Shown in pieces: positions 34,589-43,668 of a stretch of 64,000 nucleotides of DNA. The notes beneath the pieces are model-generated. The model was not told the DNA's origin, ran no database searches, and saw only the letters and a list, made by a program, of their open reading frames with translations. Source of the DNA: JAEKNW01 sp963677815. Its GTDB lineage: Bacteria > Cloacimonadota > Cloacimonadia > Cloacimonadales > JAFGVF01. The position numbers and the translations under genes were made by a program. Location of the stretch: the NCBI GenBank assembly GCA_963677815.1, contig OY782499.1:1116001-1180000 (forward strand). The letters run 5' to 3'. Each line of letters starts with the position of its first letter. Position 1 is the first letter of the stretch.

Positions 34589-35350
34589 TTATATTATCTT
34601 GGCTAAAACTATTAAGTTATCTGAATTACTTCTTACTTGATTTAGAAGAAAATCCCCATAAATATCACATATTTTAAAACCACAGAATTGTAGAAGGATA
34701 TCTAGGTAATCTATTCTAATTCCCTTAAGAGAAAGATTATGATGTAAAACATTACGATTGCCTTGTTCATCTTCAAAAACATAGGAATCATGCCAGCTAG
34801 TAATTTGATTGATAATATCTACTTGATGAGAAGTGTACATTGATATTTGCTTTTTCAGTTCTTTGTTATACTTTTTGTAAAGTAAAACTTTTGCTTGTTC
34901 TTGAGGTAAATCACAGGTATAAGGGCAGATATCAAATGCTATATAAGCGTCTTGGGTCAGATACTTCTTGATATGATTAAGAGCTTTTATCTGGTCATCA
35001 AGATTCAGGAGGTATTGAAAAGTAGAATAACTGTAGAAAGCAAAGTTATATTTACTAGGGAAATCGAAATTAATCATATCTCCCAAAAATATTTTCTCTT
35101 TAGGGAATGAGGGGTGCTTACTTTTCATCAAGTTGATTAAAACTTGAGATTTATCTAAGGCTGAGATATCAATCTTGTTTTCAGCGAGTTTACTTGTAAT
35201 TCTCCCTGAACCACACCCTAATTCAAGAACTTTACCACCAATTCTTTTACTAAGGTTTAACCAAGCTTTATAATCATTAGTTTGATGAGAGTTTATTGCA
35301 TGTAATTCCCAGTCAAATAAAAAAGCATAATCATCCCAGTTTAAGTTCAT
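34589..35350 (-). CDS. Class I SAM-dependent methyltransferase
   Basis: This 253-residue protein has motif I GKVLELGCGSGRITSKLAE around residues 35-53, an acidic SAM-ribose residue in ISALDKSQ, and FYSYSTFQYLLNLDDQ as motif IV. The C-terminal half is a small beta domain. The substrate is not readable. It is the last gene of a run argS - small kinase - methyltransferase, with 11 bp to its upstream neighbour. Confidence 0.8.
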   Translation of the reverse strand: MNLNWDDYAFLFDWELHAINSHQTNDYKAWLNLSKRIGGKVLELGCGSGRITSKLAENKIDISALDKSQVLINLMKSKHPSFPKEKIFLGDMINFDFPSKYNFAFYSYSTFQYLLNLDDQIKALNHIKKYLTQDAYIAFDICPYTCDLPQEQAKVLLYKKYNKELKKQISMYTSHQVDIINQITSWHDSYVFEDEQGNRNVLHHNLSLKGIRIDYLDILLQFCGFKICDIYGDFLLNQVRSNSDNLIVLAKII

Positions 35351-35361
35351 TAGATTTATTC

Positions 35362-35850
35362 CTACTTTATTAGTTCTTTAATACGAGTGACAGTTTCTTG
35401 GATTGATAAATGTGACGTGTCAATTTTTATGGTATCCATATTATGATAAACTTCAAGTCTCTTTATACTATCAAGTATTTGTTCCTCTGTTCTTTTATCT
35501 TTAAGTAGCCTATTCCTGAAAATATCAGCTTGAGCAATCAGAGTTATTTTATAAATCTGTAAATTCTTGTTAGCTAGTTTTTCTAGCAATGAGTTCAACA
35601 AAGCTTGGTGAGGTATAACCCAGCACAAGATTATATAATCTAGACTTGAATTATTAATATAGTTTAGCAGGACATGAATAATATTATCTTCAACCATCCG
35701 CTTGTTCTCATCAGTTACTTTGAAAGGATTAATCATCCAACACCAATCACCATCTAGCCAGGCAGAATTATTTAGCTGTTGATAAAGCAATTGGCTACTA
35801 GATGTTTTGCCTATTCCTGGTGCTCCATTGATGATGATGAGTTTCTTCAT
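35362..35850 (-). CDS. Small P-loop nucleotide kinase-like ATPase
   Basis: This 162-residue protein has the P-loop NGAPGIGKTS at residues about 8-17 and a Walker B-like LDYIILCWVIPH. Its FRNRLLKDKRTEEQI lid region is like that of shikimate/nucleoside kinases and AAA_33 proteins. Its start overlaps the argS stop by 1 bp (TAATG). The phosphorylated substrate, if any, is unknown; a kinase for a small molecule or RNA end is possible. Confidence 0.7.
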   Translation of the reverse strand: MKKLIIINGAPGIGKTSSSQLLYQQLNNSAWLDGDWCWMINPFKVTDENKRMVEDNIIHVLLNYINNSSLDYIILCWVIPHQALLNSLLEKLANKNLQIYKITLIAQADIFRNRLLKDKRTEEQILDSIKRLEVYHNMDTIKIDTSHLSIQETVTRIKELIK

Positions 35851-37535
35851 TACATTTCCTCTAATTTATCAATTCCAAGTAAGTTTAGAACTATGCCTAT
35901 AGTGTTTCTAAAAGATGTTACTAGGGCAAGTCTTTGTGCGGTGTAGTCACTTTTCAAGACTGGACATTCATGGAAGAAATGATTAAAGGTTTGACAAAGC
36001 TCGTAAGCAAAGTTTGCTAACATGGAAGGTATCAACTTGTGAATAGAGTCATTTAAGACTTCTGGGAACTTAGAAATCTTTTTGATAAGTTTCATTTCAC
36101 TAGCATTAGCAGGCCATGGATTTGTATTTAGAGCAATATCTGCTTTTCTAAGAATTGAAGATGCTCGAGCATAACTGTAAAGCAAATAAGGTCCTGTATC
36201 ACCTTCAAAACGAATAGCTTCTTTTGGATTGAAAATCATGTTTTTGCTTGTTTCTGTTTTTAAAAGTTGATACTTGATAGCAGCTAAGGAAATAGCTAAA
36301 CTTCTTTTATCTACTTCTGAAGTTTCCATATTTTCATATCTTTTTAAAATTTCTTCTTTTGCTAGTTGAGCTGTGTTCATTATTAGGTCATCAGCATCAA
36401 CAACTGTTCCTTCTCTAGATTTCATCTTTCCTTCTGGTAGCTCTACCATACCATAAGAGAGATGTTGAATACCATCAGCATAACTTGCACCTAACATTTG
36501 TAAAATTCTCTTAAGGACTGTGAAATGATATTCTTGCTCATTACCTACTACATAGATAGATTTATCATAAGAAAAGTCTTGATTTTTTAGATAAGCTAGA
36601 TAAATATCTTGCACAATATAAACAGAAGTTCCATTAGATCTAAGTAGAACTTTCTCTCCTAAACCATCTTTCTCTAAATCTGCAATAATTGCACCATCTT
36701 GACGTTTCTTGAAAATTCCTTTCTCTAATCCATCTAAGATGATTTCTTTACCATTCTTAAATATTTTGCTTTCATAATATTCTTTATCAAAGGAAGTTCC
36801 GAAGAGCTTAAAGGTTTCATTAAAACCGGAAAAAGCCCATTTATTCATTTTTTCCCATAAGGCTACTACTTCTTGGTTTCCAGCTTCCCATTTTTCTAAC
36901 ATCTCTAAGGCTTTAGCTTCATAATTAGCATTTTTCTTAGCTTCTTGAGCAAATTTAACATAGTAATCCCCAACAAAGTGGTCAGATTTCATAGCTATTT
37001 CTTCAGGTTCTTGCCCCTTTCCAAAGTCTTGATAGGAAAGCATAGATTTACAGATATGAACACCTCTATCGTTAAAAATACAAGTTTTTATCACATCATG
37101 TCCTCCATGCTGTAATATTCTAGCTGTACTTTCACCAATAGCCATGTTTCTAAGGTGCCCTAAATGAAGAGGTTTATTAGTGTTTGGAGAGCAATATTCA
37201 AGCACTGTTTTGGTTGAAGTGTGGCCTTGCCCATAAGTCTTACTAAGAGATTGTTCCAAGACTTGCTTAATAATCCAGTCATTATCCAGAAAGATATTAA
37301 GATAGCCTGAAACTGCTTCTACTTTAGAAAACTCCTTAATTTCCTTGAACTTATCTGCTAGATCTTCAGCTATTAATTTCGGACTTTTCCTTAGTTGTTT
37401 AGCTAAACTGAAGCAGGGTAAGGCAAAGTCACCCATTTCATCATTTGGCGGTGTTTCAAGCACTTTTCTTAAATTATCTATAGTAAATAGATCTGCTAAT
37501 TCTGTATGTAAAATCTGGATTATTTTATTTTTCAT
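35850..37535 (-). CDS. argS: Arginine--tRNA ligase
   Basis: This 561-residue class I synthetase charges tRNA-Arg. The HIGH-type motif appears as NKPLHLGHLRNMAIG after EYCSPNTN. The KMSKS loop is replaced by EGKMKSREGT, as usual in ArgRS. The C-terminal anticodon-binding DALR domain includes GPYLLYSYARASSI. The ATG at 37535 is preferred to 37565 because GAGG precedes it and the N terminus then aligns with ArgRS. Length is standard. Confidence 0.96.
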   Translation of the reverse strand: MKNKIIQILHTELADLFTIDNLRKVLETPPNDEMGDFALPCFSLAKQLRKSPKLIAEDLADKFKEIKEFSKVEAVSGYLNIFLDNDWIIKQVLEQSLSKTYGQGHTSTKTVLEYCSPNTNKPLHLGHLRNMAIGESTARILQHGGHDVIKTCIFNDRGVHICKSMLSYQDFGKGQEPEEIAMKSDHFVGDYYVKFAQEAKKNANYEAKALEMLEKWEAGNQEVVALWEKMNKWAFSGFNETFKLFGTSFDKEYYESKIFKNGKEIILDGLEKGIFKKRQDGAIIADLEKDGLGEKVLLRSNGTSVYIVQDIYLAYLKNQDFSYDKSIYVVGNEQEYHFTVLKRILQMLGASYADGIQHLSYGMVELPEGKMKSREGTVVDADDLIMNTAQLAKEEILKRYENMETSEVDKRSLAISLAAIKYQLLKTETSKNMIFNPKEAIRFEGDTGPYLLYSYARASSILRKADIALNTNPWPANASEMKLIKKISKFPEVLNDSIHKLIPSMLANFAYELCQTFNHFFHECPVLKSDYTAQRLALVTSFRNTIGIVLNLLGIDKLEEM

Positions 37536-37618
37536 AGAAACCTCATAAATCTTTATAAATGTCAATATTTTTATTATTGATAAATGGGCAATGATTTTTT
37601 TCCAAAAAAAGCATAGTC

Positions 37619-37674
37619 TTTAAACCCAGATGGTGCAATCCACTCTAAAGTTCTACTGCACAATCCGGGATAAA
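37619..37674. repeat. Short MITE-like relic
   Basis: This 56-bp palindrome has ends TTTAAACCCAGATGGTGCAA and TTCTACTGCACAATCCGGG. Only the termini of the family at 13836 remain. It sits between argS and the terminator of the Gld-like operon. Confidence 0.6.
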
Positions 37675-37690
37675 GTTTTTATAAGTTCAA

Positions 37691-37721
37691 GAGGGGAAAT
37701 CATATTTCATAATTTCCCCTC
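37691..37721 (-). terminator. Hairpin terminator of the Gld-like operon
   Basis: GAGGGGAAAT (37691-37700) pairs perfectly with ATTTCCCCTC (37712-37721) across an 11-base loop. It lies 37 bp past the stop of the last operon gene; the following T-rich stretch is weak. Confidence 0.55.
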
Positions 37722-37757
37722 GAATTTATTCAATTTTTGAATAAAGATAATATTTCA

Positions 37758-38678
37758 TTATTTAACTAATTCTGTTAGTTCGAAATTGAAATCTTCTCTA
37801 ACATTTTTCTGGATGAGATAGAGAGGAGATTTTTGACTACCTAACTGCAATAAATCACTAGTAGCATTATAAGGAATTACTGTAAGAATTTTGGCACCTT
37901 CATCTGAAGTATTTATTTTTATAGATAAATGAGGTTCAGCCAAAAGGTCTTGATAGTCTTCAAATTCCTTATCTAAGAAGTCAGTTGCTCTTAGAGACTT
38001 GAATCTATTGAGAAGTTTAGTCATAATTTTGTTATCATCTTCAACGTCTTGAGTGAAATCATTTTCTGTAAATTTCCAAAGAGAATCTGCATAAGTGAAT
38101 TTATAATCTCTGTCTTGAGTTATAACTTGGAAATCAAGAATATTATCAGTATCAAGTTCAAGTATAATATTTTCTCTCCAACCCTTAATATCTGGTTTTA
38201 TTGACCAACTTAAGTTTTCTGAAAGTTGGTATATTTCGCTTGATTGAGGGTGGCGAGCATAAGAAAAGTTATAGTTATCAGCTTTACCTATTAGAGCCTT
38301 TCTGATTTCATTACCTTGGGCATCAAAGATAGTGATGAGTGTTGCTAAAGAATCAGTAACATTATAGGCAGTTTGAGCTTTTTCTGAAACAGAAATTGGA
38401 AGTGAAGAAGTTTTACTTTTAATTAACTTTTCGATTAAGTCCTTACTTTTCCTTTCCTTAATTGGAGATTCTACAGGATCGGTCATCTCCCATTTATCAC
38501 TATTCTTAACTAAGGTAATTGAAGAAGCAGTATCTGCAATTACAATAGTATGAAAATCATCAGCCTTTTCACCAAAGTAATAAAATACTTTTTCAGTAGG
38601 TTCATTCATATTTATTATCATAAATATTCCAGCTACAAGCAATAACACTAAAAGGGCAATTATATTTTTCTTATTCAT
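37758..38678 (-). CDS. DUF4340-type membrane-anchored protein
   Basis: This protein has 306 residues from the ATG at 38678, which begins MNKKNIIALLVLLLVAGIFM, a membrane anchor; the longer frame from 38735 has no ribosome site. The rest is a repeated beta-rich pattern (SITLVKNSDKWEMTDP and YKFTYADSLWKFTEN), typical of DUF4340 proteins. These often follow GldG-like genes, as here, where the start overlaps the GldG-like stop by 8 bp. It presumably acts at the periplasmic face of the same complex; function unknown. Confidence 0.75.
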   Translation of the reverse strand: MNKKNIIALLVLLLVAGIFMIINMNEPTEKVFYYFGEKADDFHTIVIADTASSITLVKNSDKWEMTDPVESPIKERKSKDLIEKLIKSKTSSLPISVSEKAQTAYNVTDSLATLITIFDAQGNEIRKALIGKADNYNFSYARHPQSSEIYQLSENLSWSIKPDIKGWRENIILELDTDNILDFQVITQDRDYKFTYADSLWKFTENDFTQDVEDDNKIMTKLLNRFKSLRATDFLDKEFEDYQDLLAEPHLSIKINTSDEGAKILTVIPYNATSDLLQLGSQKSPLYLIQKNVREDFNFELTELVK

Positions 38679-40242
38679 AAATTCTCTCCAACATTCTTTT
38701 TTTATTATTATATAGTTTGAAAGATAACAAGCCATAGATAATTAATAAGATCGATGGAAGTAGAATATTAGTCCATTTTATGAGTTTCTTCTTCTGACTA
38801 GAAATGTCAGATTTAAGAGGTTTATATTCAGTTCCACGTGAGCGAAGTTGAATTAATGAACCATCGCCAACAATAGTATCTAAAGTATTTAAAACAAACT
38901 CCATATTTGTTTTGTTACCTGCACCTGCATCATCAAGTAAAATCTCACTATCAGCAAGATAAACTATCTGAGTTGGGGCGGATTCATTAATATTGTCTGG
39001 TATATCTGTTTGGTTAGCAAAGAAGCTTTTAAATGTACCCTGATAGATACCAGCTAATGTAGCAGGTTCTTCACTAAACATGTTTTCTAGATTCTGATTC
39101 AAATAATTATTCACGCCTATATCAAAGCGAGGTGCAGTAACTCTCTTAGTATTCTCCGAAGTATAGAATAATGGAGTGAAAGAGAGGTCTTGAGGAAGAT
39201 TGTTAGTATCAAGTTCTGAAGCAAAAACTAAAGACATGACTTCAATATTACCTACTATATCAGCATCTTCATTGAAATTGCTAATGATAGGAATAAACGG
39301 GTATTTTACAGGAGTTTGCATGGTAAACATACCTTGTCTTCTACTCAAATTAACTTGACCACAGTTAGCATCTCCAATTAAATTTTGTTTAACATTAATT
39401 CCGTAATTTGCTAGTAAATCAAAGAGATTAGAAGATATTGCTTCAGCTTGTTGGTTCTGGATACTTGCTCTAACTCTATCTTGGAAGAAGGCAACAGAAC
39501 CACCTTTCATAATGTACTGATCAAGATTATATAGTTGGTCAAAAGAAAGAGAATCCTTTAAACCTGTAATTACTAAACCATCAATATCATCATTTAAAGG
39601 CTGACTAAGATCAGTATCTTCTACTTGATAGCTTTCTGCAATAAGAGCATTAAAAGTGGAATAATTATCTCTTGCTCGTCCAAACATATCTTGAGAAACT
39701 TCTTCAGGTTTGAAGACTGCTATTTTCTTTTGCTTATCAGAAATGAGTTTTTTTATTGCAGAAGTAATATCGTATTCTAGACCTTGAGTTTTTTGGACTA
39801 GAGGGATAGTCTCTGTTTTACCTTGATAAAGAAAGGCCAGTCCTAAGTAAACTTCTCTAATTTCCATTTTATCATTTTCATTAATTTGCATTTGAACAGG
39901 TTGAATCATGTTTTTCTGAGCTTCAGTTTTAAGTTCTTCTTCTGAACCTGGATCAAGGAATTCAAATTTGAGATGACCTTTAGAGAATACGGCATATTCA
40001 GCTAGTAAGTCTTTGGTATAACGACGGGCATCTGCATATTCAGGAGGTAGATTCTCAGAAAAATATGCTTTAACAACAAGTCTATCATCCAAAGTCTTGA
40101 TAGTAGCTTTTGATGTTTCTGAAAGAGAGTACATCTTATTCTTTGAAAGGTCAAAACGATGGAACAAAGAAACTGATATTAGATTTAATATTATAATGAT
40201 AACAGTAACAATTATTACATTTATCCATAAAGATTTTTTCAT
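38671..40242 (-). CDS. gldG: GldG-like ABC transporter auxiliary protein
   Basis: This 523-residue protein has one N-terminal helix (about 8-28) and one C-terminal helix (about 490-510) enclosing a large extracytoplasmic domain. The opening RFDLSKNKMYSLSETSKATIKTLDDRL and the later QGLEYDITSAIKKL are typical of the GldG/ABC auxiliary family. In Bacteroidetes GldA/GldF/GldG form an ABC transporter tied to gliding motility. It lies 10 bp downstream of the permease gene. Whether this organism glides is unknown; the same family also occurs in non-gliders. Confidence 0.8.
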   Translation of the reverse strand: MKKSLWINVIIVTVIIIILNLISVSLFHRFDLSKNKMYSLSETSKATIKTLDDRLVVKAYFSENLPPEYADARRYTKDLLAEYAVFSKGHLKFEFLDPGSEEELKTEAQKNMIQPVQMQINENDKMEIREVYLGLAFLYQGKTETIPLVQKTQGLEYDITSAIKKLISDKQKKIAVFKPEEVSQDMFGRARDNYSTFNALIAESYQVEDTDLSQPLNDDIDGLVITGLKDSLSFDQLYNLDQYIMKGGSVAFFQDRVRASIQNQQAEAISSNLFDLLANYGINVKQNLIGDANCGQVNLSRRQGMFTMQTPVKYPFIPIISNFNEDADIVGNIEVMSLVFASELDTNNLPQDLSFTPLFYTSENTKRVTAPRFDIGVNNYLNQNLENMFSEEPATLAGIYQGTFKSFFANQTDIPDNINESAPTQIVYLADSEILLDDAGAGNKTNMEFVLNTLDTIVGDGSLIQLRSRGTEYKPLKSDISSQKKKLIKWTNILLPSILLIIYGLLSFKLYNNKKRMLERIYE

Positions 40243-40252
40243 GATTTTCCTC

Positions 40253-40963
40253 CTATCTCTTTTTCAGATCTAAAGTTGTGGCTGCTAAAAAGAGGAAGAT
40301 ATATGTTAAAGAACCGAAATAAACAATATTCCGAGTATCAATAACACCTTTAGCAATGTTCGAAAAATGATAATTAATGCTCAAATATTGAAAAATTCCT
40401 GATATCCCTGAAGGGATAAAGAAAAGAGCATAATCTAAAATATAGAAAAAGAAGACAACAACAAAGCTAATAATAAAAGCAATGATTTGGTTTTTGGTTA
40501 AACATGATGCAAAAATTCCAATTGCAGAATAAGCAGCTGCTAAGAGAATTAAACCTAAATAACCTGTAAACATTGCCCCAGCATCAACATTAGTTCCAAT
40601 TAATAAGATAGTTAAGGGATGAATCAAAGACAATATTAAACCTGTAATGATTAAGCCTAAGCCAGCAATGAATTTTCCTATTACTATTTCAGATGATTTT
40701 ACTGGTAGTGTAGAAAGAAGCTCTATTGTTCCGCTATTGTTTTCTTTTGATACTAAACCCATAGTTATTGCAGGTATAAATATCAAGAATATAATTGGAA
40801 TAATTCCAAAGAGTGTTCTTAAATCAGATTGATTAATCAAGAAAAGTGGATTTGCAAAGAACCAACCTGTAATAAGTAAGAAACCAACCAAAACCATATA
40901 GGCTGCTGGTGATTTAAAGAAGGATGTGAACTCTTTTAAAGCAATAGTTTTGATATAATGCAT
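40253..40963 (-). CDS. gldF: ABC transporter permease, GldF type
   Basis: This 236-residue protein has six membrane helices. It opens with IKTIALKEFTSFFKSPAAYM and has the loop ITMGLVSKENNSGTIELLSTLPVKSSEIVIGKF, characteristic of ABC-2 permeases of the GldF/NosY kind. It lies 1 bp after the ATPase gene and 10 bp before the GldG-like gene. The substrate is unknown. Confidence 0.82.
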   Translation of the reverse strand: MHYIKTIALKEFTSFFKSPAAYMVLVGFLLITGWFFANPLFLINQSDLRTLFGIIPIIFLIFIPAITMGLVSKENNSGTIELLSTLPVKSSEIVIGKFIAGLGLIITGLILSLIHPLTILLIGTNVDAGAMFTGYLGLILLAAAYSAIGIFASCLTKNQIIAFIISFVVVFFFYILDYALFFIPSGISGIFQYLSINYHFSNIAKGVIDTRNIVYFGSLTYIFLFLAATTLDLKKR

Positions 40964-40964
40964 T

Positions 40965-41903
40965 TTAATTTCCTCCTTCTACTGTTAATGATCTAAAGAC
41001 TTCTTCTAAACTAATATAATCTCTATGGAATTCCAGAAGAGTCCAATCTTTTTGTTTTATATATTCATAAATATCTTTTCTTACATCATTAGTAGGGCTA
41101 TATTCGAAAACAGCTTCATTGAAATTATCTAAAATAGGTTTATAGCTAACTAATTTAGCACTAGGAATAGTTGCTGATATTTGAGCTAACTCTTCTTTAG
41201 ATGCATTAATTTGCAGAATTAGACGGGCTCTGTTTGAATAATCTTCAGTAAGCTTAGCTTGAGAACCATCAGCTACAATTTTACCTCTATTTATGATAAC
41301 AATTCTGTCGCAAAGGGCTTGAACTTCTTGTAGAATATGGCTAGATAAGATAACTGTTTTTTCTTTTCCTAATTCTTTTATAAGCTCCCTAATTTCCACA
41401 ATTTGATTTGGGTCTAGTCCTGAAGTAGGTTCATCTAAAATGAGTATTTTGGGATTATGGATTATTGCCTGAGCTAATCCTACTCTTTGTTTATAACCTT
41501 TAGATAGGGTGTGTATAGGTTTAGCGACGACTTCTTTCAATCCACACTTATCAATAGTTCTTTTAAAAGCAGATTCAAAATCTTTACCCTTTAAATGTCT
41601 CATATTGGCTACATATTTTAAGTAGTCATAAACAGTCATTTCCAGATAAAGAGGGTTGGTCTCTGGAAGATAACCAATCATAGCTCTGATTTCTTCCGAA
41701 TTTTCTGCAACATTATAATCTTCAACATGAATATTTCCAGCAGATGGATTCAAGTAGCAGGTAATCATTTTAAGGGTAGTAGATTTACCAGCTCCATTTG
41801 GTCCGAGAAAACCAAGAATTTCACCTTCGTTTATTTCGAAGTTTATGGAATCCACTGCACGCACTGTTCCGTAATCTTTAACAAGATTTTCCAGCCGAAT
41901 CAT
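40965..41903 (-). CDS. gldA: ABC transporter ATP-binding protein, GldA type
   Basis: This 312-residue ATPase has Walker A GPNGAGKST (about 35-43), signature LSKGYKQRVG, Walker B LILDEPTSGLDP and the switch His in ILSSHIL. A C-terminal extension of about 90 residues is typical of GldA and NosF-like ATPases. AGGAGAGG precedes the start. It is the first gene of the four-gene operon and energises the GldF-like permease. Confidence 0.88.
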   Translation of the reverse strand: MIRLENLVKDYGTVRAVDSINFEINEGEILGFLGPNGAGKSTTLKMITCYLNPSAGNIHVEDYNVAENSEEIRAMIGYLPETNPLYLEMTVYDYLKYVANMRHLKGKDFESAFKRTIDKCGLKEVVAKPIHTLSKGYKQRVGLAQAIIHNPKILILDEPTSGLDPNQIVEIRELIKELGKEKTVILSSHILQEVQALCDRIVIINRGKIVADGSQAKLTEDYSNRARLILQINASKEELAQISATIPSAKLVSYKPILDNFNEAVFEYSPTNDVRKDIYEYIKQKDWTLLEFHRDYISLEEVFRSLTVEGGN

Positions 41904-41988
41904 TGTTTCCTCTCCTTTTTAGTGTATTTTAGTAAGTATATATAACATAAACGAATATAACTAATCCAAGTTACATATTTTTTTGAAA

Positions 41989-43158
41989 CTATATTTCTTT
42001 TTTCTTATTTTTCATTAGTAAAACCACTGGTATCATACCAAAAGCAAAATAACCACCAATTCTAAATGTAGTTATAAGGTCTAGTTTATCTCCTAAAAAT
42101 CCCACCGCAAAAGATGCCAAAGACCCTATAGCAAAGTTAATTGTCATGTAAAGACCATTAACAAATGATTGGCGATTAGTATCTTTATCATGTACATAAG
42201 CAAGAATGATAGGATGGGAGAAAAACATAAAGAAACCTAAAAGAGCTAAGAGAACTAAGGCTAAGCTCCCACTTGTGTATGTATATAAGACCATGAGAAT
42301 AGGAGAAAGTACTGCCATAATAAGTAAAGCATTTTTTCTTCCTATATAATCTGATATGGTTCCAGCAGTGAATGTGCCTATAGCACCAGAAAATTGCATA
42401 ATAGAAAGCGCAATTGAAGAAACAAATATTGTTGAACCAGTTGCTTTCATATAGGTGGGCAAGAAAGTCATGAGTGCTTGCTTCATAATAGCTTGGAAAA
42501 AGAAAATACCAGCAACGGTTATAAAAACAGGTAACATATACTTAATTACTTCTTTATGAGAATGTTGATGTAAATGGGTTTCTTTAACTGCTTTGGAATC
42601 TTGCTCAACTTTGTTAATCTTGACAAGTATCATTAAAGATAAGGCTATTCCAATTGGAATCAATCTCCATACGCCTTCAAGAGTCCAAAAAGATATAGCT
42701 GCTGTTATTATTAAAGGTCCTACAGATCTAGCAAGTTCGCCTCCTAGCATATAGAAGCTCATACCCAATCCTTTTTTATCCCCAGAAACTTTTTTTACTA
42801 AAACAGGAGATGGAACATGAATAAGAGTAGAACCAAAACCTGCTATAATTAATAACAGAAATAAAGTAATATAGTTTGAGGCCAGCCCCATTAGAGTCAT
42901 AGACGTTACAGCAATAGCTGGGGCAGAAGCCACAAGATATTTTAACTTGAATCTATCTGAGAAAGAACCTATAAGAGGATTAAATAAATTAGGAAGACGG
43001 AGTGCTATTGGTAAGGTTCCAGCTAGCATAAGAGAAAAACCAATTTTATCTTGTAAAAGTGGTAGCATAACTGGAAAGAAACCAGTAAAACTATCATGTA
43101 GCATGTGGGCTAAGGAGATAGTTAAAATATTACTAAGTTGGAAGTTACTTTTCTTCAT
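41989..43158 (-). CDS. MFS transporter, fosmidomycin-resistance-like
   Basis: This 389-residue protein has 12 helices. The N terminus LTISLAHMLHDSFTGFFPVMLPLL and the segment TAGTISDYIGRKNALL are typical of the Fsr-like MFS group. Such exporters remove small drugs or metabolites; the substrate is not readable. Its first 14 bp overlap the end of the AhpD-like gene upstream, so the two are translationally coupled. Confidence 0.82.
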   Translation of the reverse strand: MKKSNFQLSNILTISLAHMLHDSFTGFFPVMLPLLQDKIGFSLMLAGTLPIALRLPNLFNPLIGSFSDRFKLKYLVASAPAIAVTSMTLMGLASNYITLFLLLIIAGFGSTLIHVPSPVLVKKVSGDKKGLGMSFYMLGGELARSVGPLIITAAISFWTLEGVWRLIPIGIALSLMILVKINKVEQDSKAVKETHLHQHSHKEVIKYMLPVFITVAGIFFFQAIMKQALMTFLPTYMKATGSTIFVSSIALSIMQFSGAIGTFTAGTISDYIGRKNALLIMAVLSPILMVLYTYTSGSLALVLLALLGFFMFFSHPIILAYVHDKDTNRQSFVNGLYMTINFAIGSLASFAVGFLGDKLDLITTFRIGGYFAFGMIPVVLLMKNKKKEI

Positions 43159-43501
43159 AATTTCTCAACTCATCTAAAGCTGCAAAGGCTCTTCTCATGT
43201 GGGGGATAACGATAGAACCACCCACTAAAAGGCCTATACTCATAGCTTCTTCAATCTCTTTATCTGAATAACCTAAATCATAACAGTTTTTCAGGTGATA
43301 GTTAATACAATCATCACATCTCAAAACTAAAGACGCAACTAAGCCTAAAAGCTCTTTAGTATTCTGAGTTAGTGCTCCTTCTCTATACATTTGATTGTCT
43401 AGTGAAAGGAATCTATTAGTAGTTAGGGAAGTATATTTTGACATAATAGAATTAAGTCTATCTCTTTCTTGAAAGAAGTTATCAATAGTATTACTTTTCA
43501 T
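43145..43501 (-). CDS. Carboxymuconolactone decarboxylase/AhpD-like protein
   Basis: This 118-residue all-alpha protein has the CDDC motif (Cys62, Cys65) followed by His69, the CxxC-x3-H arrangement of AhpD-type thiol reductases. Members reduce peroxiredoxin partners or act as decarboxylases. No AhpC is nearby; instead it overlaps an MFS exporter gene, suggesting a joint stress or detoxification role. The exact activity is inferred. Confidence 0.82.
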   Translation of the reverse strand: MKSNTIDNFFQERDRLNSIMSKYTSLTTNRFLSLDNQMYREGALTQNTKELLGLVASLVLRCDDCINYHLKNCYDLGYSDKEIEEAMSIGLLVGGSIVIPHMRRAFAALDELRNYEEK

Positions 43502-43668
43502 TTTTTACCTCGATTAATAATTATTTATAGCATAAAATTAATAGTAACCAAAATATAAAATGGATAAATCTTGTCTTGCTTTTTTTAGCTTTGTTTCATA
43601 AATAAGGAAATAAAGTATTTAAAATTATTTTAATGATAAATTAATCTATTAGATTCTTTGAGTAATCC

